Source of the DNA: Pseudomonadota bacterium | GTDB taxonomy: Bacteria > Chloroflexota > UBA5177 | Direction: 5' to 3' | Assembly (NCBI GenBank): GCA_021324655.1 | Contig: JAJPIP010000113.1 | Coordinates: 1-37,175 of the forward strand | DNA length: 37,175 nt | Shown: positions 6,624 through 15,073 of the stretch, one piece after another | Layout of the letters: every line of letters begins with the position of its first letter | Position numbering within the stretch: the stretch's first letter is position 1 | Notes under the pieces: generated by a model | Told to the model about the DNA's origin: nothing | What the model saw: the letters and a program-made list of their open reading frames with translations, nothing else | Databases searched by the model: none | Program-made: the position numbers and the translations under genes

Positions 6624-7360
6624 CCCAGGTCATCGAGCTGACGCAGGTCAGCAAAGTGTATAACGGCGGTGCCGCCCAGACGGCGCTCGATGGGATCAGC
6701 ATGTCGGTCGCGTCCGGCGAGTTCGTCGCCGTGATGGGGCCGTCCGGCAGCGGCAAATCAACGCTCCTCAACATGGTGGCGGGGCTCGACCGGCCCACCA
6801 GCGGCAGGGTGTGTGTCGGTGGCCGGGATCTGACCGGCCTGAGCGAGGGGGAGCTGGCGAAATTCCGGCGCACGCACGTCGGCATCGTCTTTCAGTTCTT
6901 CCACCTGCTCAACGACCTGACCGTCCTCGACAACGTGCTGGTGGCGGCCGAGCTGGCCGGCATCAAACGGTCCGCCGCCCGGCAGCAGGCGACAGCCCTC
7001 CTCGCGCGACTCGAGATTGCCGACAAAGCGGACGTCTATCCCGCCGAGCTCTCCGGTGGTCAACGGCAGCGCGTCGCCATCGCCCGCGCCCTCGTCAACC
7101 GTCCGCCGCTGCTCCTGGCCGACGAGCCGACCGGCGCGCTGGACAGCCGGAGCGGCGATCAGATCATGGAGTTGATCGCCGCCATCAATGCCTCCGGTCA
7201 GACGGTCGTCCTGGTCACCCACGACGCCAAACTGGCCGCTCGCCACGCGCAGCGTGTCATCAGCATGAGCGACGGCCGCATCGTCGACGACGCCGTGCTG
7301 GAACCGGCGGCCGGTACTCGGTCCTTGTTGACGTTTCAACGGGAGGAGGCACGGCGATGA
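6620..7360 (+). CDS. ABC transporter ATP-binding protein, MacB/LolD type
   Basis: 246 residues from the ATG that overlaps the PadR stop; AGGAGGG lies upstream. It has Walker A GPSGSGKST (about residue 40), a Q-loop in 'GIVFQFFHLLNDLTV', signature LSGGQRQRVAIARAL, Walker B LLLADEPTGALD and H-loop VTHD. The 'EPTGALDS' and 'FQFFHLL' wording is characteristic of the MacB/LolD/FtsE-like branch, which drives mechanotransmission by FtsX-fold permeases rather than classical transport. It pairs with the permease beginning at 7357 by ATGA overlap. The substrate is unknown. Confidence 0.93.
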   Translation: MTQVIELTQVSKVYNGGAAQTALDGISMSVASGEFVAVMGPSGSGKSTLLNMVAGLDRPTSGRVCVGGRDLTGLSEGELAKFRRTHVGIVFQFFHLLNDLTVLDNVLVAAELAGIKRSAARQQATALLARLEIADKADVYPAELSGGQRQRVAIARALVNRPPLLLADEPTGALDSRSGDQIMELIAAINASGQTVVLVTHDAKLAARHAQRVISMSDGRIVDDAVLEPAAGTRSLLTFQREEARR

Positions 7361-9729
7361 CCGCGGTCTGGCGCAAGACACTCGCCTCCCTGCGACGCCG
7401 CCGCCTGCAGGCGGTCATTATCGGGCTCGTCGTCCTGCTGGCCGCGGGCACGGCCACCCTGGCCCTCACCCTCCTCTTCGGCTCGACCAACGCCTACGAT
7501 CAAGCATTCGCCCAGCAGCGCGGCGCTCACGTCCTGCAGGAGTTCACCGGCGGCGCTACCACGGTTCAACTGGCGCATACGGCTCGGGCGCCGGGCGTCA
7601 CCGCTGCTGCCGGCCCCTGGCGGACCGACAACATCACCGTCGAGCCGGCCCGTGTCCCGCCGGATGAGCGGCAAATGGTCGCCGACTTCGGGCCGCCCAA
7701 GCTGGGTCTGGAAGTCGTGGGGCGCGCTTCCCCCGCCGGGCCGGCCGACGATCTACGCCTGGTCGCCGGCCACTGGCTGCGCTCGGGTAACCAGATCGTG
7801 CTGACACGCTCCTTCGCGCTGGCGCAGAGCCTCGCCGTCGGCGAGACACTCAACGCCGTCGTCGGCAGCCGGCGCGTCCCGCTCATCATTGCCGGCGAGG
7901 TGATCGACGTCGACGAGATGGATGCCGCCAACCAGAGCCCGCAGCATGCCTGGGTCTTGCCGGCCACCCTGCCGCGCCTGATCGGCCCCGGCGATCAGCC
8001 TGGCTACGAGATGGCGTACCGGTTCCGGCACGCCGCGACCAACGCCGCGCTCCGCGCTGACCTCGTGCCGATCAAGGCGCTCCTGCCGGCCGGTGCGCTC
8101 GGCTTCACGCGTTCCTATATAGATGTCCGCAACAACTACAACATCACCTCGGCGCTCGTCCTGACCTTCCTGCTGGCCTTCAGCGTCTTCGCCCTCGGAG
8201 CGGCCGCCCTCATCGTCGCCAACATCGTCACCGGCGCGGTGCTGGCCGGCTTCCGTGACATCGGCATCATGAAGGCGATCGGCTTCACGCCCGGGCAGGT
8301 CGTGCAGATGCTCGTCCTGCAGATGCTGGTACCGGCGCTCATCGCCTGCGTTGTCGGCATCCCGCTCGGCCTCCTCCTCAGCCGCCCCCTGGTGACGCAG
8401 AGCGCCGATGCGCTCGGTCTGCCGCCGCCGGCCGCCCTCTCGCTGCCCGCCGTGCTTCTGGTCATTGCCGGTGTGGTGACCGTGGTCGCCGTCTCGGCGG
8501 CGCTCCCCGCCTGGCGCGCCGGCCGGCTGAGCCCGGTCCGGGCCATCGTCTCCGGCACGGCACCGCAGGGACGTAAAGCGGTGGGTCTGGCCCGGGCCCT
8601 CGACCGGCTGCACCTGCCGCCGACCGTTCGCCTCGGTGCCGGTCAGGCCTTCGCCCGGCCGCTGCGGGCCGGCTTTACCGCCGTCGCCGTCCTGGTCGGC
8701 GTGGCGACCGTCACCTTCGCCGTCGGTTTGCGCACCACCCTGATGCACGGACTGAACGATCCCGCCTTCAACGGCGGAGACTACCAGATCGAGGTCAGTC
8801 GCCTCATGCAGTACCCGGATGCGCGTCTCATGCACACGCTGCGCGCCCAGCCACAGACTCAGGCGATCGTGGCGCGTGACTGGGCAAGCGTCCAGGTCAA
8901 CGGCATCTCGCAGCCGGTGCAGTCCGTCTTCACACGTGGTGACGCCACCAAACTCGGGCTACGCGCCTTGCAGGGCCGGTGGTATGCCGCGCCCGGCGAA
9001 GCGGTGGCTCCGGAAGCCTTTATGAAAGAGGCGCACCTGCGCGTCGGCGACTACTTCACCGGCTCAATCAATGGCCGCCGCCTGCGCTTCCATCTGGTCG
9101 GCATGATGTTCGATACCGCCGAGTTCGGGCGCATCCTCTACATGGACTTCTCCACGCTGCACCGTGCCATGCCCGGCGAGGTGCCCGCGGATTACCTCGT
9201 CCGCCTGCGCCCGCGAAGCGATCCCACCGCCTACGCCATCCGCGTCAACCGCACCTCGCGTGCCGACCTCACCGTCAACATTCAGAACAACACCGCCTCC
9301 AGCGTGATTGCCACGGTGAATGACGTGGTCCTGGTCCTCGCCCTGGTGCTGGCCGTCATCGCTGCGGCCGCCGTCTTCAATACCGTCCTGCTCAACACGC
9401 GCGAGCGCGTGCGAGATACGGCCGTGCTCAAGGCGGTCGGCATGGCGCCCCGGCAGGCCATCCTGATGGTCGCCACCTCCGCCGCCATTCTCGGCCTCAT
9501 CGGCGGCATCCTCGGGATTCCCGCCGGCGTCGTGCTCCACGGCGTCATCTTGCAGCTCATGGCCAACCTCGTCGGAAACACCATCTCTCCCTTGCAGTAC
9601 CAGGCTTTCAGCGCCCCACTGCTGCTCGGCCTGGTGATCGCGGGCATGCTCGTCGCCGTCCTCGGCGCGCTCCTCCCGGCGCGCTGGGCCGCCTATACCG
9701 GCGTCGCGGAGGTGCTGCACGCCGAGTGA
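7357..9729 (+). CDS. FtsX-like ABC permease (duplicated FtsX domains)
   Basis: A 790-residue membrane protein whose ATG overlaps the ATPase stop. One N-terminal TM ('LQAVIIGLVVLLAAGTATLAL') precedes an extracytoplasmic MacB-like domain. A first FtsX block follows (about 265-395), with 'ITSALVLTFLLAFSVFALG' and 'FRDIGIMKAIGFTPGQVVQM'. A fifth TM begins the second half ('FTAVAVLVGVATVTFAVG'), followed by another extracytoplasmic domain. A second FtsX block sits at the C-terminus, with 'RDTAVLKAVGMAPRQAILM'. This ten-TM duplicated architecture is common in Gram-positive and Chloroflexota exporters of the MacB superfamily. Its position under PadR control suggests an inducible efflux or envelope-stress role (inference). 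Confidence 0.9.
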   Translation: MTAVWRKTLASLRRRRLQAVIIGLVVLLAAGTATLALTLLFGSTNAYDQAFAQQRGAHVLQEFTGGATTVQLAHTARAPGVTAAAGPWRTDNITVEPARVPPDERQMVADFGPPKLGLEVVGRASPAGPADDLRLVAGHWLRSGNQIVLTRSFALAQSLAVGETLNAVVGSRRVPLIIAGEVIDVDEMDAANQSPQHAWVLPATLPRLIGPGDQPGYEMAYRFRHAATNAALRADLVPIKALLPAGALGFTRSYIDVRNNYNITSALVLTFLLAFSVFALGAAALIVANIVTGAVLAGFRDIGIMKAIGFTPGQVVQMLVLQMLVPALIACVVGIPLGLLLSRPLVTQSADALGLPPPAALSLPAVLLVIAGVVTVVAVSAALPAWRAGRLSPVRAIVSGTAPQGRKAVGLARALDRLHLPPTVRLGAGQAFARPLRAGFTAVAVLVGVATVTFAVGLRTTLMHGLNDPAFNGGDYQIEVSRLMQYPDARLMHTLRAQPQTQAIVARDWASVQVNGISQPVQSVFTRGDATKLGLRALQGRWYAAPGEAVAPEAFMKEAHLRVGDYFTGSINGRRLRFHLVGMMFDTAEFGRILYMDFSTLHRAMPGEVPADYLVRLRPRSDPTAYAIRVNRTSRADLTVNIQNNTASSVIATVNDVVLVLALVLAVIAAAAVFNTVLLNTRERVRDTAVLKAVGMAPRQAILMVATSAAILGLIGGILGIPAGVVLHGVILQLMANLVGNTISPLQYQAFSAPLLLGLVIAGMLVAVLGALLPARWAAYTGVAEVLHAE

Positions 9730-9737
9730 GCGCCGGT

Positions 9738-9770
9738 GACGTCCCACGGGTCGGTGACCCGTGGGACGTC
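9738..9770. terminator. Perfect 15-bp hairpin after the first ABC module
   Basis: GACGTCCCACGGGTC (9738-9752), loop GGT, then its exact complement (9756-9770), begins 8 bp after the permease stop. No U-run follows, so it is either a strong stem acting as a terminator or 3'-end stabiliser, or a bound DNA palindrome. It separates the PadR operon from the promoter of the second ABC module. Confidence 0.55.
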
Positions 9771-9801
9771 GCGTCTTCCAGACGCGGACACAATTGGGCA
9801 A

Positions 9802-9837
9802 TTGACATCACCGGGTGTCTTTCCTACCATCAGACAC
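9802..9837 (+). promoter_or_regulatory. Promoter with flanking dyad for the second ABC module
   Basis: TTGACA (9802-9807), a 17-bp spacer and TACCAT (9825-9830). GTGTCT (9815-9820) and AGACAC (9832-9837) form an inverted repeat bracketing the -10 box, a plausible operator. No regulator gene accompanies this module, so the binding protein would act from elsewhere, or be the PadR protein with a different site. Confidence 0.6.
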
Positions 9838-9955
9838 GTCGGATATCGGCCGTGGCCTCTCTCGGGTCACACCCACCCCGAGCAAGGTGCCCCAAAAAAC
9901 GCAGGAATGTAGTGGTAGAGCCCCGCTCTGCCCCGGCCCCGCCGGCTCGCCATGC

Positions 9956-9979
9956 GGGGAGACATCTATTCATCTCCCC
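9956..9979 (+). other. Leader hairpin before the second ABC ATPase
   Basis: GGGGAGA (9956-9962) pairs with TCTCCCC (9973-9979), 25 nt before the start codon. A smaller stem, AGAG-CCCCG-CTCT, lies just upstream (about 9917-9929). The transcript leader from the predicted start is about 165 nt, long for this window. Function is unknown. Confidence 0.35.
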
Positions 9980-10004
9980 ATTTCACGAAAGAAACGGAGA
10001 CCCC

Positions 10005-10760
10005 ATGTTGGAAGCACCAGACACCACCGTGACGAGCGCCCGCCCCGTGGTGGCGGCGGAGCATCTCACCCGCCTCTACGGCGAGGGCCAGGCGCAGGTC
10101 GCCGCCCTCCGCGACGTCGAGGTGGCCTTCCAGCCCGGGACCTTCTCCGCCGTCATGGGACCCTCCGGCTCCGGCAAGTCAACCCTCATGCATCTGCTGG
10201 CCGGACTCGATCGTCCCACCTCCGGCACCGTCACCATCGACGGCGTCGAGCTGAACGGTCTGAACGACAAGAAGCTCACCCTGCTGCGCCGCCAGAAGGT
10301 CGGCTTTGTTTTCCAGTTCTTCAACCTTCTGCCCATGCTGACCGCGGAGGAGAACATCACGCTCCCGCTGCGGATCGCCGGTGAGCGGGTCGACGAGGCG
10401 TCGCTACGGCAACTCCTGGAGGCGGTCGGTCTGGCCGATCGGAAGGAGCACCGTCCGGCTGAGCTCTCCGGCGGTCAACAGCAGCGCGTCGCCATCGCCC
10501 GGGCGCTCATCACCCGGCCCGCGGTGATCTTTGCCGACGAGCCGACCGGCAACCTGGACTCCCAATCGAGCCGGGAAGTGCTTGACATGCTGCGCCGGGC
10601 GGTCGACGACCTCGGACAGACCATCGTCATGGTGACGCACGATGCCCAGGCGGCCGCTGTGGCCGACCGGATCGTTTTCCTGGAAGACGGCCGGATCGTG
10701 CGCGATGAGGGCCATCTCACGGCCGACCAGATTCTGGACGTGATGAAGGTTCTGCGATGA
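10005..10760 (+). CDS. ABC transporter ATP-binding protein, MacB/LolD type (second module)
   Basis: 251 residues from ATG 10005, with GGAGA six bases upstream. Motifs are Walker A GPSGSGKST (about 52-60), 'GFVFQFFNLLPMLTAEEN' with the Q-loop, signature LSGGQQQRVAIARAL, Walker B VIFADEPTGNLD and H-loop VTHD. It is a clear paralog of the ATPase at 6620. The closest family descriptors are the 'EPTGNLDS' ATPases that pair with FtsX permeases in lipoprotein-release, efflux or antimicrobial-peptide systems. The stop overlaps the start of the permease at 10757 (ATGA). It is preceded by its own promoter and a structured leader, so it is regulated separately from the PadR operon. Confidence 0.93.
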   Translation: MLEAPDTTVTSARPVVAAEHLTRLYGEGQAQVAALRDVEVAFQPGTFSAVMGPSGSGKSTLMHLLAGLDRPTSGTVTIDGVELNGLNDKKLTLLRRQKVGFVFQFFNLLPMLTAEENITLPLRIAGERVDEASLRQLLEAVGLADRKEHRPAELSGGQQQRVAIARALITRPAVIFADEPTGNLDSQSSREVLDMLRRAVDDLGQTIVMVTHDAQAAAVADRIVFLEDGRIVRDEGHLTADQILDVMKVLR

Positions 10761-13318
10761 GCGGCGTCACCCTGCGAGGGCTCTTCAGCCGCAAGCTCCG
10801 CACGATCCTGACCATGATCGCCATCGTGCTCGGGGTGTCGATGATCTCCGGGACTTACATGCTCACCGACACCATCAACACCGCCTTCAATCAAATCTTT
10901 CAGACGGCCGATCGCAATATTGACGCGGTCGTCGTCCCTACCTCGCCGATCGGCGGGTTCTCCGGCGGCCCGACACCACCGCTGCCGGCCTCGGTCCTCG
11001 CGCTGGTGCGGCATACACCGGGCGTCGCCTTCGCCGAAGGGGATGTCGGTGCTGAGGCCTCGATCTATGACCTGAACGGCAACGCGATCGGGGCCGTCGG
11101 CGGCGCGCCAACCCTGCTGTTCAGCGTCGCCGCGCCACGCTTCCGCTCGACCACGCTCGTCAGCGGACACTGGCCGGTCGGCAACCAGCTGGTGATCGAC
11201 AAGACGATGTTTGCCAAGCACCACCTCCATCTCGGCCAGGTCGTCAAGGTCATCGCTGCCGGACCGGCGACGCGCATGACGATCGTCGGGACCACGCGCT
11301 TCGGCTCGACCGGCAACCTCGGCGGAGCGGCCACCATCGACCTGCCGCTCGCCGTGGCGCAGCGTGTCACCGCCGAGACCGGGAAGTTCAATCAAATCTC
11401 GGTCGCGGCGGTCTCCGGCGTGACGCCGGCCGACATCGTCCAGCGCATCCGGGCAGAGATTCCCCACAGCCTGCGGGGACGGGTCAAGGTGGAGACGGGA
11501 ACTCAAAGCGCGCAGGATGCCTCAAGCGCCATCAGTAACGGGCTGCAGTTCCTGACAATCGCACTCCTCGTCTTCGGCGGTATTGCCGTCTTCGTCGGCG
11601 CCTTCATCATCTTCAATACCTTCTCGATCACGATCGCCCAGCGCGTGCGTGAGATCGGTCTGCTGCGCACACTCGGCGCGACCCGGGCGCAGATTCTGCG
11701 CTCCGTCCTGCTGGAAGCCTTCCTCATCGGACTGGTGTCCTCGCTCCTCGGACTACTGGCCGGGATCGGTCTCGCCCAGCTGATCCACGCCGTGTTCAAA
11801 GCGTTCGGCGCCGACCTGCCCAGCGCCGGGCTGGTGCTGGAGGTTCGCACCGTCATCGTGGCCATTCTGGTCGGGGTCCTCGTGACCATGGCGGCGGGCT
11901 TTGTACCCGCGCTGCGCGCCACGCGTGTTCCCCCGATCGCCGCCCTGCGCGAAGGCGCTCAACTGCCGCGGTCTCGCTTCGCGCGATTCACGCCCTGGAT
12001 CGCCGGCATTGTCGGCGCGCTCGGCGTCCTGGTCCTGATCGCCGGCGTCTTCGCCTCGATTTCCAGCGTCGGCACGCGCCTGTCGATCATTGGAGCCGGC
12101 GCCGTGCTGCTCTTCCTGGGCGTGGCCATGGTCACCCCCAAGCTGGTCCGTCCCTTGGCGGCGGCTCTCGGCTGGCCGATCGAGCGGATGACACGCATCA
12201 CCGGCATGCTGGCGCGCGACAACGCCTCCCGCAATCCAACGCGCACCGCGGTGACGGCGGCCGCCCTCATGATCGGCCTGGCCCTGGTCTCCTTTGTCAC
12301 CATCTTTGCCGCCGAGCTCCGCGCCAGCGCCGATGCGGCCGTCAACCGCGAGATCGCCGGGATCTACTCGATCTACAACGACCAGGGGCAGCCGATTCCC
12401 CGGGCCGTCGCCCCGGCGGTGGCCCGTATCCCGGGTGTCGGCGCCGTCTCCGCTCTCGACGGGGATGCGGCGCGTGTCAACGGCAGCGTGTCGAACATCT
12501 ACGGCATTCAGCCGTCGACGATCCTGGCAATTTACCGATTCCAGTGGAAGCAGGGCAGCGACGCAGCCGTGACCGGCATGGGCCCTCTCGATGCCCTGGT
12601 CTCCGACACCTTCGCCTCGGGGCACAAGGTCGGCGTCGGCTCCTCGCTGCGCGTGACGACCGCGACCGATAGACATCTGACGGTCCACGTCGTGGGCATC
12701 TACAAGTCCTCCCAATTCCTGACCGACGTCACGCTGCGCTACGACACCGTCCGATCCGACTGGTCACAGGGACAGGACGAGATTGTGTCGGCCAATCCCC
12801 GACCGGGAGCAAACCAGAAGGCGGTGCAGCGCCGCATCACGGCGCTTCTCAAGAGTGAGTTCCCGATCGCAGCTGTGCACTCCCAACAACAGATCAAGCA
12901 AAACGCCGAGAAGAGCGTCAATCAGCTCCTCACCCTGATCTACGTGCTGCTGGCGATGAGCGTCCTGGTGTCCCTGTTCGGCATCATCAACACGCTCGTG
13001 CTCTCCATCTACGAGCGCACCCGTGAGATCGGGATGCTGCGCGCCATCGGGACAACACGCGGTCAGGTGCGCTGGATCGTGCGCTGGGAGAGCGTCATCA
13101 CGGCCGTCATCGGCGCCATTCTGGGGCTGGCCGTCGGCATCCTGCTGGCAGCCGTCGTGACGCAGGGTCTGTCGAGCCAGGGCATCGTCTTCACGCTCCC
13201 CATCGGCTCACTGCTCATCTGGGTCGTGTTCGCCATGCTCTTCGGCATTGTCGCCGCGGCCTGGCCCGCTCGCCGTGCCGCCCGCCTCGACATCCTGCAA
13301 GCGATTGCCTACGAGTAG
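10757..13318 (+). CDS. FtsX-like ABC permease (second module)
   Basis: 853 residues. The N-terminal TM reads 'FSRKLRTILTMIAIVLGVSM', the standard opening of MacB-type permeases. A large extracytoplasmic MacB_PCD-like domain follows (about 45-255). The first FtsX block (about 260-400) contains 'VREIGLLRTLGATRAQILRSVLLEAF'. A linker with TM pairs is followed by a second periplasmic domain, and the terminal FtsX block contains 'TREIGMLRAIGTTRGQVRWIVRWESV'. The protein ends 'ARRAARLDILQAIAYE', the usual C-terminal coupling helix motif. It overlaps its ATPase by 4 bp. No membrane-fusion protein is encoded nearby, consistent with a monoderm-type system. Substrate unknown. Confidence 0.92.
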   Translation: MSGVTLRGLFSRKLRTILTMIAIVLGVSMISGTYMLTDTINTAFNQIFQTADRNIDAVVVPTSPIGGFSGGPTPPLPASVLALVRHTPGVAFAEGDVGAEASIYDLNGNAIGAVGGAPTLLFSVAAPRFRSTTLVSGHWPVGNQLVIDKTMFAKHHLHLGQVVKVIAAGPATRMTIVGTTRFGSTGNLGGAATIDLPLAVAQRVTAETGKFNQISVAAVSGVTPADIVQRIRAEIPHSLRGRVKVETGTQSAQDASSAISNGLQFLTIALLVFGGIAVFVGAFIIFNTFSITIAQRVREIGLLRTLGATRAQILRSVLLEAFLIGLVSSLLGLLAGIGLAQLIHAVFKAFGADLPSAGLVLEVRTVIVAILVGVLVTMAAGFVPALRATRVPPIAALREGAQLPRSRFARFTPWIAGIVGALGVLVLIAGVFASISSVGTRLSIIGAGAVLLFLGVAMVTPKLVRPLAAALGWPIERMTRITGMLARDNASRNPTRTAVTAAALMIGLALVSFVTIFAAELRASADAAVNREIAGIYSIYNDQGQPIPRAVAPAVARIPGVGAVSALDGDAARVNGSVSNIYGIQPSTILAIYRFQWKQGSDAAVTGMGPLDALVSDTFASGHKVGVGSSLRVTTATDRHLTVHVVGIYKSSQFLTDVTLRYDTVRSDWSQGQDEIVSANPRPGANQKAVQRRITALLKSEFPIAAVHSQQQIKQNAEKSVNQLLTLIYVLLAMSVLVSLFGIINTLVLSIYERTREIGMLRAIGTTRGQVRWIVRWESVITAVIGAILGLAVGILLAAVVTQGLSSQGIVFTLPIGSLLIWVVFAMLFGIVAAAWPARRAARLDILQAIAYE

Positions 13319-13395
13319 AGATTCAGGGAAATCGTCGGCCGCCCCCCTAATAATCGGCACCTACCACTACCTACCGCCGTCGCCGTGGCGGCCCC

Positions 13396-13490
13396 GTAGT
13401 GGCGGCCCCGAGTGGCCGCCAGCCCTGACCCCCTTGTCAGGCCGGCGGGCCGGACGCCCAGGACCAGCCGGCCCCCGGACCGGCCACCAC
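13396..13490. repeat. REP-doublet (REPIN-like) palindromic element, copy B
   Basis: The plus unit starts GTAGTGG (13396-13402), with stem GGCGGCC (13401-13407), loop CCGAGT and GGCCGCC (13414-13420), then AGCCCTGA. The minus unit ends the element at 13490 with GTGGTGG; its stem, GGCCGG with GCCGGC and loop CCGGGG, is less perfect. A short central stem, CTGAC with GTCAG, joins the two. A partial duplicate, GTGGCGGCCCC, precedes the plus unit. It lies between convergent genes, where a REP would be tolerated. It is homologous in design to copies A and C. Confidence 0.75.
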
Positions 13491-13543
13491 CGCGCCGAAC
13501 CGGCATCGCCGCCCCGGCGACAACTCCTCGGGAAACGTCCATG

Positions 13544-13571
13544 AAAAAGGGGCGGTGCCAGGCACCGCCCC
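13544..13571 (-). terminator. Rho-independent terminator of the secreted-protein gene
   Basis: On the minus strand, GGGGCGGTGCC pairs with GGCACCGCCCC (13549-13571, folding with a small CCTGG-type loop) and runs into TTTTT (13548-13544). It lies 20 bp after the stop codon of the minus-strand gene that ends at 13591. Confidence 0.9.
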
Positions 13572-13590
13572 CGTCGCATCATGACGCAAA

Positions 13591-14289
13591 CTATCCGATC
13601 CCGAACACTCCGCGCTCATTCACGCCGACATTGAGAGGGCCACCCGGCTGCGCCGAGCAGGACATCGTGCCGTAGGTGGTACCACCCGAGCCGTAAATCG
13701 GACCGGTGATGGTGGCCTTCAGCGACCCGGACAGCATGGTCTCCGTCACATTGTTGGCCGTATCCGCGCCGGTGACATGAACCGAGCCGTATCCCTCGGC
13801 CTGCAGGACAGGACCGGGTACTCCCGAAGCAGCCAGCAGGCCGAAGGCCGAGGTGCTCGTCGGCGTCCCGGGTGCAATACCGATCCCGCTGGTCGAGCTG
13901 CCGACGATGTAGGAGGACGGGCCCGGATAGTTCGCATCGACACCGAAGCCCACGGCCTCCTGGGAGACACCGGCAGTGCTCTCGTGCTCGCAGAGAGCGA
14001 CCACCTCATCCGGCTTGCCGGCGACGGCCGTCGAAAACTGAACCGCCACGATGTAGGACAAGTTGTACCCGAGGCCCGTGCTGAAGCACGACGTCGTTCC
14101 ATCGTCACAATGCTCGCTCTCCGCGAGGATCAGGTAGTCGGGTGCCCCGGTCGCCGGGATGAGTGATTGGACCGACTGCAGCGCGGTCTGAAACTGCGGC
14201 AGACCGGCGGCGTGCGCCGGAGTGCCGTAACCGACCCACACCAGGCCGCCGGCCACCACGACGGTCGCCAGAGATAGTCGAAGCTTCAT
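13591..14289 (-). CDS. Secreted protein of unknown function
   Basis: 232 residues from ATG 14289, with GGGGGGAA nine bases upstream. An upstream in-frame extension to 14433 lacks a Shine-Dalgarno and would bury the signal peptide. The N-terminus 'MKLRLSLATVVVAGGLVWVG', followed by 'YGTPAHA|AG', is a Sec signal with an AHA cleavage site. The mature part is rich in Gly, Ser, Thr and Val, with four cysteines (in 'SEHCDDGTTSCFS', 'VALCEHES' and 'GTMSCSAQ') that could form disulfides outside the cell. I recognise no family. It is transcribed alone and has its own terminator. Confidence 0.75.
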   Translation of the reverse strand: MKLRLSLATVVVAGGLVWVGYGTPAHAAGLPQFQTALQSVQSLIPATGAPDYLILAESEHCDDGTTSCFSTGLGYNLSYIVAVQFSTAVAGKPDEVVALCEHESTAGVSQEAVGFGVDANYPGPSSYIVGSSTSGIGIAPGTPTSTSAFGLLAASGVPGPVLQAEGYGSVHVTGADTANNVTETMLSGSLKATITGPIYGSGGTTYGTMSCSAQPGGPLNVGVNERGVFGIG

Positions 14290-14329
14290 GCGTAGATTCC
14301 CCCCAAACTCCGCTTCAGAGCGGATCACA

Positions 14330-14360
14330 AGAACTGACGCCCCGTGATCGGGGCGGTTCT
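14330..14360. other. Hairpin in the divergent intergenic region
   Basis: AGAAC (14330-14334) plus CGCCCC (14338-14343), loop GTGATC, then GGGGCG (14350-14355) plus GTTCT (14356-14360): an 11-bp stem with a 3-base bulge. It lies in the 5' leader of the minus-strand secreted-protein gene. It could be a leader structure or a bound palindrome. Confidence 0.35.
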
Positions 14361-14468
14361 CACATCCTAGACGCGAACCAAACGATCGTCCAGAGTCCTT
14401 CGGCCCCACATAACGGGGACTGTCCGTGGGCACGGCTTTTGCCGGGCCGCGAGCGAGGAGGCACGCCC

Positions 14469-15056
14469 ATGGTCCACAACACCCTCATCCCGATGTTCGT
14501 TCCCAGCATTCCGATCCTGCAGCTGATTCTGCGTCCCATCCTGCTCTATCTCTTTCTCCTCGTCGTGCTACGCCTGGCCGGCAAGCGCGAGCTGGCTCAG
14601 GCCGACACCTTCGACTTCGTGGTCTTTCTCACCCTGGCCAACCTCGTCCAGAATGCGGGCATCGGACCCGATACCTCACTGGTCGGCGGGTGGATCGCCG
14701 CCGGCGTGTTGATCGTCATCAACTACGTCATCGTGCGCTTTCTCTTTCACCGCCCCCGCATCCGCACCCTCCTGCAAGGCACGCCCACCATCCTGATCGA
14801 CAACGGTCAGGTCTGCGAGGACAACCTGAGCAGGGAGCTGATCACGATGGATGACCTCCTGGGGATTGTTCACGCGCAGGGCGTCCCGGAGATCGCGCAG
14901 GTGGAGCGGGCGGTCCTCGAGCCGGGCGGGTCGATTGCCGTCTTCGAGAAGCATCCCCGGGAGATGGAGGTCCTGCGCCAGGAGCTCCAGGAGATCGGGC
15001 AGAAGGTCAACGAGCTGCTGACACGCGTCGAGCCACGCTCGGCCACCATGGAATAA
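14469..15056 (+). CDS. DUF421 (YetF-like) membrane protein
   Basis: 195 residues from ATG 14469, preceded by GAGGAGG. Three N-terminal TM segments (about 12-33, 50-68, 75-95) are interspersed with family markers 'LRLAGKRELAQADTFDFVVFLTLANL'. The cytosolic domain carries 'LLQGTPTILIDNGQV', 'NLSRELITMDDLLGIVHAQGV' and 'ERAVLEPGGSIAVF', the conserved DUF421 core. Length is typical. The C-terminal 35 residues are a predicted charged helix. Family function is unknown; Bacillus YetF-like proteins are associated with spores and membranes. It starts a plus-strand run of four metabolic or repair genes. Confidence 0.9.
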   Translation: MVHNTLIPMFVPSIPILQLILRPILLYLFLLVVLRLAGKRELAQADTFDFVVFLTLANLVQNAGIGPDTSLVGGWIAAGVLIVINYVIVRFLFHRPRIRTLLQGTPTILIDNGQVCEDNLSRELITMDDLLGIVHAQGVPEIAQVERAVLEPGGSIAVFEKHPREMEVLRQELQEIGQKVNELLTRVEPRSATME

Positions 15057-15073
15057 TTGGGCAGGAGGGTGCC

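Noticed and set aside
7753-8835. Minus-strand open frame opposite the first FtsX permease
   Set aside because: Charged, repetitive shadow sequence; the plus strand has a continuous permease with TM segments.
6620-13318. Macrolide resistance (macB) as a specific assignment
   Set aside because: The ATPase/FtsX pairs belong to the MacB superfamily, but with no adaptor protein or substrate evidence the specific gene name would be unsupported.
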